A stretch of DNA of 64,000 nucleotides. Source: Roseiflexus sp. Its GTDB lineage: Bacteria > Chloroflexota > Chloroflexia > Chloroflexales > Roseiflexaceae. Where the stretch lies: positions 1-64,000 of the forward strand of contig JANXAL010000084.1 in assembly GCA_025062325.1 (NCBI GenBank). Direction: 5' to 3'. How positions within the stretch are numbered: position 1 is the stretch's first letter; every line of letters begins with the position of its first letter. Positions 46,070-55,667 of this stretch are shown piece by piece. The notes under the pieces are model-generated. The model was not told the DNA's origin. It saw only the letters and a list, made by a program, of their open reading frames with translations, and made no database searches. The translations under genes and the position numbers were made by a program.

Positions 46070-47617
46070 TCACCCATCCGTCTTCCCGGCCAACTCCCGA
46101 CGCGCAATCTTCCCCGATGTGTTCACTGGCAGTTCGTCGCGGAACTCTACGTACTGCGGCACCATGAAATCTTCCAACCGTGCGCGGCAGTGCGCCAGAA
46201 TCTGCTTTTCGGTCAGATCAGGGTTCTTTGTGACAACAAACGCCTTGATCGCCTGCCCGAGGATTGGGTCGGGCACGCCGACAACCGCCACTGCCGCCAC
46301 TCCCGGCAGTTCGTAGATCACGTTCTCAACTTCTTTGGGAGCGACTTTCTCGCCGCGACTTTTGATAATGTCGTCCTTGCGTCCGACAAAGTAGAGATAC
46401 CCGTCTTCGTCCATACGGAACAGGTCGCCGGTGTAGCAGACGCGCTCACCCGGCAACGGACCAGGACGGTACCGTTGCGCCGTCGCTTCCGGCGCCTCCC
46501 AGTACCCGCGCATGACATGTCGACCGCGCACTACCAGCTCGCCGACTTCGCCGGGTCCCAGGCGGTTGCCCTGTTCGTCTTCCAGCCAGACCTCGGTGCC
46601 AGGAATGGCGATGCCTACTGAGCCGGGACGCCGATCCAGCTCTTCTGGCGGCAAGTAGAGAGTGCGCTTGGTTTCGGTCAAGCCATACATTGAGTAAATG
46701 CGCACCCATGGGAACTTCCGACGCAACTCCAGCACGTGGCTTGGCGGCAGCGCAGCGGCGGTATTTGTCATGTACCGGATGCTCGAGAGATCGTACTGGC
46801 TCAGGTCCATCTGCAGCAGCATCGCATAGATTGTCGGCACGCCGGGGAACCCGGTAACCCGCTCTTCCTCGACGCGTTTGAGGATTGCCGCCGGATACGC
46901 AAACGAGCGTTCGAGCACCAGCCTGCCGCCAAAACGAACGGTCATCAGGAGTTGATAGAGACCGTAATCGAAGGAGAGCGGCAGCATGTTGATAACGACA
47001 TCGTCCTCGACATTGTGCAGGTACTCGATAATTGAACCGCTGACGAAGACCACGTTGCTGTGATCGCTCATAACGCCCTTCGGCTCGCCAGTGCTGCCCG
47101 AGGTATAGATCAGGCATGCCAGATCGAGATCGATGTTGACGCGCGGGAGGGGCGTTGCGTCATACTGCGTCTGCACCTCGTCGAAATCGATGAAGCGAGG
47201 ATGCGCCAGACGGGTCTCGGCGCGCTGATTGCAGAGCACGCCAACCTGCAGCGATGGCGCGTTTTGCAGCAATGCCGAGAGTTGAACATCCCGGATCTGT
47301 GCATCGGCGATAATTGCCGAGGCGCGGCAGTTGTTCAAAATGGAGGTCAGTTTGTCCTGTTTGGTGGTGTGGTTGATGACCACGAAGACGCCCCCCGCCT
47401 TGAGCGCAGCGAAGATTCCAACCACCGCTTCGACCGAGTTGGGCGCGAAGATTGCCACCCGGTCGCCGCGTCGGACGCCGCGCTCGACGAGTGCATGCGC
47501 CAGGCGATTGGTCATCTGATCGAGATCGCGGTAGGTCAGCCGCCTGCCGTCGCAGACGAGCGCCACTTTATCCGGCAGGCGCGCGGCGCTGTTGGTGAGA
47601 AAATCATGGACGAGCAT
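46070..47617 (-). CDS. AMP-forming acyl-CoA/acyl-ACP ligase of the polysaccharide cluster
   Basis: 515 residues from the ATG at 47617 (frame open further upstream, but the ACP gene ends there). The ANL motifs LIYTSGSTGEPKGV, YGLTETKRTLYLP and YTGDLFRMDEDGYLYFVGRKDD are intact, as is the C-terminal NTSGKIARRE lysine motif. Being translationally next to an ACP gene, it most likely loads a carboxylic acid on that carrier. Similar ligases occur in exosortase-A-associated clusters. The acid is not predictable. Confidence 0.9.
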   Translation of the reverse strand: MLVHDFLTNSAARLPDKVALVCDGRRLTYRDLDQMTNRLAHALVERGVRRGDRVAIFAPNSVEAVVGIFAALKAGGVFVVINHTTKQDKLTSILNNCRASAIIADAQIRDVQLSALLQNAPSLQVGVLCNQRAETRLAHPRFIDFDEVQTQYDATPLPRVNIDLDLACLIYTSGSTGEPKGVMSDHSNVVFVSGSIIEYLHNVEDDVVINMLPLSFDYGLYQLLMTVRFGGRLVLERSFAYPAAILKRVEEERVTGFPGVPTIYAMLLQMDLSQYDLSSIRYMTNTAAALPPSHVLELRRKFPWVRIYSMYGLTETKRTLYLPPEELDRRPGSVGIAIPGTEVWLEDEQGNRLGPGEVGELVVRGRHVMRGYWEAPEATAQRYRPGPLPGERVCYTGDLFRMDEDGYLYFVGRKDDIIKSRGEKVAPKEVENVIYELPGVAAVAVVGVPDPILGQAIKAFVVTKNPDLTEKQILAHCRARLEDFMVPQYVEFRDELPVNTSGKIARRELAGKTDG

Positions 47618-47939
47618 AGGTTTCTCCCAGGGCAATTGAGGAAAGCGGCGCGCTGACAGCGACGGCTTCCTGCGCGCCGTTCGCAAGCTTGCGCACGACA
47701 TATTCCGAGAGCTTCTTCACCGAGTCAAAGTTGTCGGGGGTCAGTTCATGATCGGCGACACTAATGCCGAACTGCGTTTCAATGAACGAGACCAGTTCGA
47801 TAACGCCAAGCGAGTCCACAATCCCCCGCTCGAGGAACGAGTCGTCGTCGCTGTAGACGAAGCCCTCGTCGCCAAACAGCAGATTGTGGGTAATGTAGCT
47901 GCGAATCTGAGATGAAATATCCATCGCAGTGAGCTGCAT
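47604..47939 (-). CDS. Acyl carrier protein
   Basis: 111 residues. The phosphopantetheine attachment site is Ser43 in the motif DSLGVIELV. The N-terminal helix and the FGISVADHEL helix-loop are typical, with a C-terminal extension of about 25 residues. RBS AAGGAGGAT is well placed. Its 3' end overlaps the ligase start by 14 nt, so the two are translated together. It probably carries the acyl or aminoacyl group used by the GNAT or FemAB-like transferases of this cluster. Confidence 0.9.
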   Translation of the reverse strand: MQLTAMDISSQIRSYITHNLLFGDEGFVYSDDDSFLERGIVDSLGVIELVSFIETQFGISVADHELTPDNFDSVKKLSEYVVRKLANGAQEAVAVSAPLSSIALGETYARP

Positions 47940-47954
47940 ACCTGGTATCCTCCT

Positions 47955-48620
47955 TCATGTGACAATCTCGCGCACGAGCATGAACGCTTCCGCTGCCATC
48001 AGACCGGCAGTGCTGCCGCGTACCTGCGCCAGCGCCTCCACGGCGCGCAGCGAGCGGGGATGGGGCGGCTGTTTGAGTTCGTTGCGAAAACAGGCGAGCG
48101 CCTGGAGTTTGAGTTCCAGAACATCGCTAATATCCACAAACACGGTCGGTTTGAAGGCGCTCTCCTCAATCGGCGACGCCCAATCGGTCTCCGAGAGGGT
48201 TTCGTAGCAGAGCAACCGGCGAACGGGACAGCGGTTGATCGGGCGCGCCGCCACCAGCGTCGCTAGGTAGACGGCTTTGTGATCAACATGCAGGTCGCCG
48301 CCGAAGGGGGTATAGACTACATCGGCGCGCACAGAGAAGATCACCTCGCGGATCGCGTCCGCCAGTTCGTGCCCCGGCACCATGTCGAGCCGCGGCGCCG
48401 GGAAGTTGAGAAAGAAGATGCCCGAACCGCCAAGCAGCTCGTGCGCCTTCTGTGAGTCCTGCCGATCCTCTTCGTCCCGTTCCGGTGAAAAAATCTCCGG
48501 AGCGCCGCGTGTGACAATCAGGGCATAGACCGGATCACCTTGCGCGACATGACGCGCCGTGACCCCGCCGCATCCAAGCACCTCATCATCGGGATGCGCT
48601 GCTACCACCAGGACATTCAT
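47955..48620 (-). CDS. PIG-L family N-deacetylase
   Basis: 221 residues from the ATG at 48620 (GAGGAGGAGTGGC upstream). The zinc-binding AAHPDDEVLGCGG motif is at 7-19, and DLHVDHKAV near the middle supplies the second His pair. PIG-L/LmbE enzymes remove acetyl groups from GlcNAc-type sugars. It is 15-16 nt from each neighbour and, with the GNAT gene upstream, points to a sugar whose amine is freed and re-acylated. Confidence 0.9.
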   Translation of the reverse strand: MNVLVVAAHPDDEVLGCGGVTARHVAQGDPVYALIVTRGAPEIFSPERDEEDRQDSQKAHELLGGSGIFFLNFPAPRLDMVPGHELADAIREVIFSVRADVVYTPFGGDLHVDHKAVYLATLVAARPINRCPVRRLLCYETLSETDWASPIEESAFKPTVFVDISDVLELKLQALACFRNELKQPPHPRSLRAVEALAQVRGSTAGLMAAEAFMLVREIVT

Positions 48621-48636
48621 GCCACTCCTCCTCGTT

Positions 48637-49500
48637 CTAAAACACATCGCTCAACAGCAAACTGAAGCGTATCGACGGAGGGTGATCTGTCAACGGCGCA
48701 TAACACAGGCGCAGGCGATAATCGGTATGGCGTTCCATGGTCGCCGGATCGAGACCGATCGTCCGAGCGTGCACGCCAGTCATGCGCACCTGCCGCGCAC
48801 CAGCATATGTCGCCAGCGCTCCTAGGTCGTCTGCCGCCGCCTCCGGTCGTTCGGTTAGCACATCGAGCACAGTAAGCGTGGTATCGCACTCGATTTTGTA
48901 GATGACAGCAAGCCGACCATTCACCAGTTCGGCGTGGTACGGGCACGCCAGACTGCGCCACTGCCGGTATGTCTCATCGCGCGGAGGTCCTGCCTCATCG
49001 GTCAGGCGCAAGTGCGGCAACGCTACGATGCTTCGCGGCGGACCGCTCGGCTTTGTCGGGTGCCAGTTGTACAGTTCGGTCTCGATCAGCGTTTTCCACC
49101 CGAAAGCGCGCTGAAACAGCGCATATGAATTCTTGTTCGGAAACCCCAGGATAAATGGCGCTCCCTCAGCCCGCGCCGCTTCGGTCGTCGTCGCTACCAG
49201 CCGGTAAAAGGCGGGAAACCCGCGATACTCGGGGTGGAGCATCAGACTCATTGCCAGATAGTAGCGGTATGCCTTCCCATTGGCATCCGTCAGGACATGC
49301 GGCACGAGCGCGTGATGCCCGACCAGTTGATCGCCGTTCCAGCCCAAAGCTACAATGGCATCGCCGTATGGGTTGGCGAAATAGAATTGCGACCACGCAA
49401 TCCTGTCTGGACGATAGCCAAACGTGCTGCAAAACAGACGCTCGACCGCCTCGAACACCGACTTCGCCTCACGGGCGGACCGGATAAGCGTGACACGCAT
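48637..49500 (-). CDS. GNAT family N-acyltransferase
   Basis: 287 residues. The N-terminal half contains the GNAT core: VGHHALVPHVL, YRYYLAMSLMLHPEYRGFPAFYRLV (in parts) and GFPNKNSYALFQRAFGW near 120-140. The second half is of unknown fold. A role in acylating an amino sugar is suggested by its place between the sugar transferase and the deacetylase. The substrate is unknown. Confidence 0.7.
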   Translation of the reverse strand: MRVTLIRSAREAKSVFEAVERLFCSTFGYRPDRIAWSQFYFANPYGDAIVALGWNGDQLVGHHALVPHVLTDANGKAYRYYLAMSLMLHPEYRGFPAFYRLVATTTEAARAEGAPFILGFPNKNSYALFQRAFGWKTLIETELYNWHPTKPSGPPRSIVALPHLRLTDEAGPPRDETYRQWRSLACPYHAELVNGRLAVIYKIECDTTLTVLDVLTERPEAAADDLGALATYAGARQVRMTGVHARTIGLDPATMERHTDYRLRLCYAPLTDHPPSIRFSLLLSDVF

Positions 49501-49512
49501 ACCTCACTGTCC

Positions 49513-50166
49513 TTACGACTGTCTGACGTGATGCGCTTCGGATGTATTCCCCTGCGTCTGAGCCAGTACACCAAGAAATTCGGGAATCTGACCGTTGGCG
49601 CTGCGCTCGACCCCCTCGCGCGTCAGCACCACCCGCATTGTGCCGAACAGGATGCGCAGATCGGTCCAGAGGCTAATGTGATCGACATACCAGACATCGT
49701 GCGCCAGAATTTCGTCCCATGTCTGATTGCTGCGCCCGTGGAGCACCGCCTCACACGTTATGCCGGGCAGCACGTCGAGACGCCGACGCTGTTCGGGGGT
49801 ATACCGGTCGATGTATCTCATCAGCAGCGGTCGCGGCCCGACCAGGCTCAGCTCGCCGCGCAGGACGTTGAACAACTGCGGCAGTTCGTCCAAGCTTGTG
49901 CTGCGCAGGAATTTGCCAAACGGCGTGAGACGCTGCTCGTCGGGCAACAGGTTGCCCTGCGCGTCGCGCGCGTTGGTCATGCTGCGGAACTTGTAGAGTT
50001 TGAATGGTTTCCCGTCCTTTCCAGCGCGCTCCTGGGTGAACAACACCGGTGATCCCATCTTGATGCGGATCAGCAGGGCAAGGATCGCCATGAACGGCGC
50101 GAGCAAAATGAGCGCTGGAACAACCAGAATCAGGTCCAGTGCACGTTTGCCGTATCTGCGATACAT
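49513..50166 (-). CDS. Priming undecaprenyl-phosphate sugar transferase (bacterial sugar transferase)
   Basis: 217 residues from the ATG at 50166 (AGGAGGACTGTTG upstream). A re-entrant membrane helix at 9-33 is followed by the PF02397 signature: FTQERAGKDGKPFKLYKFRSM, then RSTSLDELPQLFNVLRG and SLVGPRPLL (in parts). The small monotopic form corresponds to PglC. It puts the first sugar phosphate on the lipid carrier to start repeat-unit assembly. A 7-bp GCCTGCC...GGCAGGC hairpin lies 35 bp upstream. Confidence 0.93.
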   Translation of the reverse strand: MYRRYGKRALDLILVVPALILLAPFMAILALLIRIKMGSPVLFTQERAGKDGKPFKLYKFRSMTNARDAQGNLLPDEQRLTPFGKFLRSTSLDELPQLFNVLRGELSLVGPRPLLMRYIDRYTPEQRRRLDVLPGITCEAVLHGRSNQTWDEILAHDVWYVDHISLWTDLRILFGTMRVVLTREGVERSANGQIPEFLGVLAQTQGNTSEAHHVRQS

Positions 50167-50294
50167 CAACAGTCCTCCTGTGTTATGCATGTCTCACAAT
50201 GCCTGCCCCTGAGCGGCAGGCGCCAGCTTCGGCATGCTCAGCCAACGTCGATCACCAGACAGTCAACGTATGGTTCAAGGGCGACAGGAACTGC

Positions 50295-51458
50295 TTAGAT
50301 CGTTGGCGCCGGAACGCGTCGCTCGCTCAACGCCGCTGCGTATAACTGGTCGTGCAGCGCAATAATGCGCTGCAGGTCATACCGCTTCGCCTGTTCAAGT
50401 CCGCGTTCCGCCATCGTGCGCGCTGCTTCGCGGTCATCGATCATCCGGCGCATCGCGTATGCCAGACCCGCGATGTCGCCAACTGGGACAAGCAGGCCGG
50501 CGCCTTCTTCGAGCAGATCGCGCACACCGCGAATGTCGGAGCCAATCACCGGCACGCCAAGCGCCAGCGCCTCCAGAATGCTGCGCGGCAACCCTTCCTG
50601 CCGCGACGGCAGCACAAGGGCCGTCGCGGCCCGCAGCAACGCCGGAATATCACGTCGGTAACCAAGAAAATGGGTTCGTCCTGCAATGCCGAGGTCAACC
50701 GCCAGGCGGCGCATCGGTTCCAGCAGCGGTCCGTCTCCTGCCAGCGCCAGGTGCGCATCATCCCGCTCCAGGCGCGCAAATGCTCGGAGCGCATCAGCGT
50801 GGCGCTTGCGCGGGATGAACTCCGCAATCATCAGGAAAAGCGCTTCGTCGGGCGCGACACCCATACTCCGGCGCAGCGCCGCCACCTCCGCCTCAGTAAC
50901 GCTATTTGGAGAGTAGCGGGTCAGATCGACGCCAATCCCAGGCATATACCAGACCCGCTCCGGCGGTGCGAGACGGTAGCGGATGGCTGCCTGTTCGTCG
51001 GTGCGGTTGATGACCACCTGATAGTCCATCCAGGCGCTCGCCAGTTTTTCCAGCGCCAGAAACGCAAGGTTCTTGTGCCACGGCATGCTCTGGTCGAAGT
51101 TGAAGCCATGCGCCGTGTAGATTACCCGGACGCCGGTGCGCCGTCGGACGTTGCGCAGCGCGTAGCGCGTGACGAATGCCGCCACCGAGGTGTGCACATG
51201 CACAATGTCGTACTGCTCGCGCTCGACAATCTGCCGGATGCGCTGCGGCGTTCCGATCAGGTTCGCCGGACTGAACGGCTGACGCGACCAGGGCAGGGTC
51301 CAGATATGATCAAATGCAGCACGCATTTCGGGATCGATCGCCTCATTGCGCGTCATGGCGTCAACCTGCCAGCCGCAGGCGCGGTAATGCCGCGCAAAGG
51401 GCAGCAGAAACGCTGAAATTGTTGCTGGCACTGTGGTGACTATCAACAACCGCGGCAT
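50295..51458 (-). CDS. GT4 family glycosyltransferase
   Basis: 387 residues. VHVHTSVAAFVTRYA (about 79-93) and YTAHGFNFD in the N-terminal lobe and the donor-site segments LVLPSRQEGLPRSILEALALG (in parts, about 280-300) identify a GT-B retaining enzyme of the GT4 family. It would transfer an undefined sugar to the lipid-linked intermediate at the cytosolic face. It is 3 nt from the neighbouring GT gene. Confidence 0.9.
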   Translation of the reverse strand: MPRLLIVTTVPATISAFLLPFARHYRACGWQVDAMTRNEAIDPEMRAAFDHIWTLPWSRQPFSPANLIGTPQRIRQIVEREQYDIVHVHTSVAAFVTRYALRNVRRRTGVRVIYTAHGFNFDQSMPWHKNLAFLALEKLASAWMDYQVVINRTDEQAAIRYRLAPPERVWYMPGIGVDLTRYSPNSVTEAEVAALRRSMGVAPDEALFLMIAEFIPRKRHADALRAFARLERDDAHLALAGDGPLLEPMRRLAVDLGIAGRTHFLGYRRDIPALLRAATALVLPSRQEGLPRSILEALALGVPVIGSDIRGVRDLLEEGAGLLVPVGDIAGLAYAMRRMIDDREAARTMAERGLEQAKRYDLQRIIALHDQLYAAALSERRVPAPTI

Positions 51459-51461
51459 AGG

Positions 51462-52721
51462 TCACCTTCCGCTGTGAACCTGAACCTTCTCATCACGGCG
51501 GGCACGACGCCGTTCCTGCCGTCCAGGCGATGTGCAACGCTCGGCGAGCCAGGCTTCGGTCTGTTCACGCACGTACCGGAAGAACGCCAGTCGTCGTTCA
51601 CGCAGTCTGGACTCGGCGAACGCCCGCGCGCGTTCGAGGTTGCGCGCCGAAGCCTGCGTCATCCGCTCCGGGCTGGCGAGCATCTCGCGGATGCGCTCCG
51701 CCAGCGCCGGTGCGTCGCCAGGAGGTACAAGGTCCTCCGGCGGCAGCAATTCAGGGATGCCGCCGACGGTGGAGCCGATGCAAGGCAGTGCGCGCGCCAT
51801 CGCCTCGATCATGGCGCGCGGCATGCCTTCATGGCGCGACGGCAGAACGAACAGGTCGGCTGCGTCGAGTGCGGCGCGCACCGCCGCGCCAGCCGTTACC
51901 TGCCCGCGAAAGACGACCCGATCCGCAATTCCCAGCCTGCGGGCGCGCTCTTCCAATTCCGGGCGGTGTTTGCCATCGCCCAGCAGAGTAAGCGTCAGAT
52001 CAACGCCGGCGCGCACACACAGCGCAACTGCGTCGAGCAAGACATCCGGCGCTTTGTACAACTGCCCCAGCGAGCCGACGAAGACAAGGCGAAACGGGGC
52101 GCCGGGAACGCGCAGCGGGCGCGGCGCCGAAACAATTGCCTCGTCGGGCAGTTCAACGTCCGACGCTGCCACTGAGAACGATGGGCACGGATACCGTCGC
52201 TGCAGGGCATGTTCGGTGACGTAGCACGCAGCCGCGGCGTGAGCACACTGTCGCCGCAACTGATATGGGAAGAGCCAGCGGAAGAACGGGCGTAGCGGAT
52301 GCCGGACCGCGCCAGGCGCAAAAACGTTGTACGGATCGCTGACCACCTCAACGCCATACGGACGCCCTTCCCGTCGGAGGGAAGGATAGAGCAAACTGGC
52401 GATCTGCGAACTGACGCGCAGAATGACCGCATCCTCTGCGCCGATCACGCCACGCACCGCAGCGAGAATCTGCGGCAGACGCAGCAGATACTGGCGCGGA
52501 CCTACGTATTCAGGAACTGCGGCAAAAGAGACATGCCGGCCATCGGCGCGCTGCCAGTCGGGCGCTGCTCGTGGCACGTCGCGCACCCGCGCAACGACGC
52601 GCACCTGATCGAACACCTCCAGATACCGCTGCCAGAAGCGATACGGGAACTGTGTCTGCGTCCATACCACGCCATCCGGCGTGCGATCAAAATGATGTTC
52701 AAGCGGCACAACTACGCGCAT
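51462..52721 (-). CDS. GT4 family glycosyltransferase
   Basis: 419 residues. The donor-binding lobe shows RLVFVGSLGQLYKAPDVLLD and DLFVLPSRHEGMPRAMIEAMA (both in parts), typical of GT4. The C-terminus carries a basic tail rich in Arg. RBS AGGAGA precedes the ATG. It should add a second sugar of the repeat unit. Confidence 0.9.
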   Translation of the reverse strand: MRVVVPLEHHFDRTPDGVVWTQTQFPYRFWQRYLEVFDQVRVVARVRDVPRAAPDWQRADGRHVSFAAVPEYVGPRQYLLRLPQILAAVRGVIGAEDAVILRVSSQIASLLYPSLRREGRPYGVEVVSDPYNVFAPGAVRHPLRPFFRWLFPYQLRRQCAHAAAACYVTEHALQRRYPCPSFSVAASDVELPDEAIVSAPRPLRVPGAPFRLVFVGSLGQLYKAPDVLLDAVALCVRAGVDLTLTLLGDGKHRPELEERARRLGIADRVVFRGQVTAGAAVRAALDAADLFVLPSRHEGMPRAMIEAMARALPCIGSTVGGIPELLPPEDLVPPGDAPALAERIREMLASPERMTQASARNLERARAFAESRLRERRLAFFRYVREQTEAWLAERCTSPGRQERRRARRDEKVQVHSGR

Positions 52722-52740
52722 ATGTTTCTCCTGTTACAGG

Positions 52741-54267
52741 TTACTGCTCGGAAGCGGGCAGGCGCGACACCGACGACAGCGAGAGGACGGTGATGCCGAG
52801 CGGCACCGTAATGTTCTTGATCACGTCGAACACAATGTTCTCCAGATCACAGGCGAGCATATAGAAGCAGAAGAGCGCCAGAAACGGATAGAATAGCAAC
52901 CGCGCATCACCCGGCTTCAGCCCGAAGAGCCAGCGCCGCACCGAGCAGTTCGCCAGCCCAAAGGCGATGAATGACACCGGTGCGGCCACGATGCCGAAAT
53001 TCAGCATGGCTTCGCCAGCAAGACCGTAGAGCTGCGTTGCCTCAAAGTCGATCGGAATGTATGACCCTCTGCCATGTAGCGCCTCGGTGCCTTCGAGCGT
53101 CTTGCTCGGCATACGTTCAATGACTGATCGCGGAATGAGCACCGCAAATGCAGCGACATAGGTGCGTCCCAGGGCATATTCATAATCGCTATCCGGGCGC
53201 GCCAGGCGGTAGAGCAGGAACGCCTGCACATCGCTGCGCCCCAGATCGCCAAGCAGCAGCGTGGTGAAATCGCGGCGGGTCTCGCGCTCCAGTTCAACGC
53301 GCGCGGTCGGGTCTTCAAGCAGGCGCATCACTTCAAGTCCAGCATTCTTGTAAAATCCATAGACATACATAAATGTAATCAGAAAACCTAATCCAATCAG
53401 CACAACTTTGCGTGTTATCGGCCGAATCCAGAAGTGGATCAACCCGACTGCCCAGAATAATCCCCAGATCGTGTTATTACGGCTTCCGCGCAAACCACCG
53501 AAGTAGATTTTCAATGCGAAGTAGATCAGGAGTACGATGCCAAGAATGAGCCAGGAACGGTAGATCGGCGACTTATGATCTCTTGCATACAGAACAAACA
53601 TCATAAAGGCAATAATCGGAAAGCTCTCTGAAATCATAAAAATCTGACCGTAACCTCGAAGACTCAGCAGGATTGCACGTTGATCAGTCGCCTCTTCGAT
53701 AAAACCCTGAATCCCTCCCATGCTGAGATAGACGTAGCTTTGAATGAGAGCGGTGACTACGAGCGCTACAGCGCCCAGGAAATAGAACCGTTTGCGGTCA
53801 ATATCCCAGAACGTAGTGATCCGACGTTCGCGCTGAGCATAGACCAGGCGCACGCCACGGTAGACGATCAACCCCAGGAGATTCAGGAGCGCCATCCAGC
53901 CCAGCCATTCCCGTCGTTCGGCGGGAGGCTCGACGTAGATCAGCCAGTACCCGGTGGCAACAGTCAACAGCGGCGCAAGGAAGAAGAAGAACCAGCCAAA
54001 TGCGCCGGACAGGCCAATCGGATCGAACAGGTCAACCCGGCCCCGCACCCAATCCACGGCGTCGATGCCGATAAGGATGCCCGACATCACGACCGGCACA
54101 ATGAACCAGTGCCAGAACTGATCCGATAGCGCCATGAAGATGGTGAGCGTCAACGCACAGACGTAAACGGAAATGACCAGGCTCTCAACAGAGCGTCCCG
54201 ACGCTATCCCAGCGGAGTGCCGCGATGACGAGTTGTGCACCGTTACGGCCATTGGCGTTCTCACCAT
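52741..54267 (-). CDS. Wzy-like polysaccharide polymerase, membrane protein
   Basis: 508 residues from the ATG at 54267 (ATG 54252 or GTG 54288 are other choices). About twelve hydrophobic segments, starting near VYVCALTLTIFMAL, with a long extracytoplasmic loop in the third quarter containing many Arg and Asp. This topology and the place between flippase and glycosyltransferases point to an oligosaccharide repeat-unit polymerase (O-antigen polymerase class). No sequence motif fixes it. The flippase stop overlaps its start region. Confidence 0.65.
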   Translation of the reverse strand: MVRTPMAVTVHNSSSRHSAGIASGRSVESLVISVYVCALTLTIFMALSDQFWHWFIVPVVMSGILIGIDAVDWVRGRVDLFDPIGLSGAFGWFFFFLAPLLTVATGYWLIYVEPPAERREWLGWMALLNLLGLIVYRGVRLVYAQRERRITTFWDIDRKRFYFLGAVALVVTALIQSYVYLSMGGIQGFIEEATDQRAILLSLRGYGQIFMISESFPIIAFMMFVLYARDHKSPIYRSWLILGIVLLIYFALKIYFGGLRGSRNNTIWGLFWAVGLIHFWIRPITRKVVLIGLGFLITFMYVYGFYKNAGLEVMRLLEDPTARVELERETRRDFTTLLLGDLGRSDVQAFLLYRLARPDSDYEYALGRTYVAAFAVLIPRSVIERMPSKTLEGTEALHGRGSYIPIDFEATQLYGLAGEAMLNFGIVAAPVSFIAFGLANCSVRRWLFGLKPGDARLLFYPFLALFCFYMLACDLENIVFDVIKNITVPLGITVLSLSSVSRLPASEQ

Positions 54268-54268
54268 C

Positions 54269-55606
54269 TCACTGGTTGAATAAAACACTCCTGGTCAGCG
54301 CCGCCTCGTCTGAGTCCACCGTTGACGAAACTGGCGGCAGCGCACGCAGCGCGTGCTCAACGATCAGCAATCCACCAACCGCCTGGACTACCGCGGTGAC
54401 CATGGTCGCCAGCGCCGCGCCGGTCAATCCGAACAACGGGATGAACCAGGCGCAGGCGCCGATGGTCGCAATCGTCATTGTCAGGAAGAGCAGGGCTTGC
54501 GCGCGTAAGCGCCGCACTGCCGTCATTGCATCGCCGACGAACCAACCGACATAGCCGATACCGGCTGCAATCATGACCAGCACGAAGATGTGGTTGTACG
54601 CCCCGTACTCAGGCCGATAGATCAGCGTCAGAACCCAGTCGCCGATCAGCCACGCGACCAGCACGCCAGCGCCGCCCAATGCCAGGGCGATAGCGACGAG
54701 CGTGTACAGCAGCGTGCGGAAGGCACGCGCATCATTGCGAACATAATGCTGCGCCAGACGTGGATTGGCGGCGGCGGCGAGCGCGCTAATCACCGTTATG
54801 CCAGCCGCCTGAATGTAGGCAATCGCAGCGAAGATGCCCAGGCTCTCCGCGCCCAAGATGCGCTCAACGAAGTAGCGCGGAATCGCCGTACTGAGCGAGA
54901 CCAGCAGAATTCCGAAGCCGAGCGGAAGCGCCATCCATGCCAGCCGGGCTGCGACCGCCACGCGCTCACGGAGCGCTGACGACATATGGAACTTCGGTGT
55001 ATGGCGCAATGCGTACAGACCTTGAGGAATGTCGTAGAATGCTAGCACTGCCGCCCACGCACCGGCCATCCCAACCACGCCCCACACGACTGACCCGCTG
55101 AGATAGACGCCGATGGCCAGCGTGAGCAGCGACACGACGCCTTTCAGCATCATCCCTGTGGCAATCCGGTCCATCCGCTCAAGGCGCTGGAGTAAACCGT
55201 AGAATATGTCGCTGATCGACTCGAACGCCTTGGCGCATCCAACCGCAACAATGGCTGCGCCTGTCTCCCACGGATACCCGACAGCCAGCGTGACTCCCGC
55301 AGTCACCAGCAGCGCCAGCGCCGTCGTCGCCAGGCGAACGCCCAGGTAATCGCCAAACTGATACTCCTGCCGCGCATCTGTCGCCTGAATAGTGCGCAGA
55401 TGCAGGTTCAAGAACATATATATCGGTCCAGTAATCGCCAGACCAAGGGCGAATACGCCAACCATTCCCGGCGAACCGAGTTTCGCCAGCGCCATCAGCA
55501 TGCCCCACTGACATGCGGCATACACCACATTCCCGACGAATGTCCAGGAAAAGTTGGCGCGCAACGAGAGGCGCATGAACGACTGATTGTGACGCTCCCC
55601 GGGCAT
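54269..55606 (-). CDS. Wzx-like oligosaccharide flippase
   Basis: 445 residues from the ATG at 55606 (AGGGAAGG adjacent; a GTG at 55627 is in frame). Fourteen or so hydrophobic segments over the full length, with 'RANFSWTFVGNVVYAACQWG' at the N-terminus, a motif frequent in the polysaccharide-synthesis (MOP/MATE-related) flippases. It would move the lipid-linked repeat unit across the membrane. Its 3' end overlaps the polymerase gene. Confidence 0.88.
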   Translation of the reverse strand: MPGERHNQSFMRLSLRANFSWTFVGNVVYAACQWGMLMALAKLGSPGMVGVFALGLAITGPIYMFLNLHLRTIQATDARQEYQFGDYLGVRLATTALALLVTAGVTLAVGYPWETGAAIVAVGCAKAFESISDIFYGLLQRLERMDRIATGMMLKGVVSLLTLAIGVYLSGSVVWGVVGMAGAWAAVLAFYDIPQGLYALRHTPKFHMSSALRERVAVAARLAWMALPLGFGILLVSLSTAIPRYFVERILGAESLGIFAAIAYIQAAGITVISALAAAANPRLAQHYVRNDARAFRTLLYTLVAIALALGGAGVLVAWLIGDWVLTLIYRPEYGAYNHIFVLVMIAAGIGYVGWFVGDAMTAVRRLRAQALLFLTMTIATIGACAWFIPLFGLTGAALATMVTAVVQAVGGLLIVEHALRALPPVSSTVDSDEAALTRSVLFNQ

Positions 55607-55667
55607 ATCCTTCCCTGTTTTCCGCACTGATCGCCTCTACCGCGACAGCCGCCAGCGCCGGGACGGC

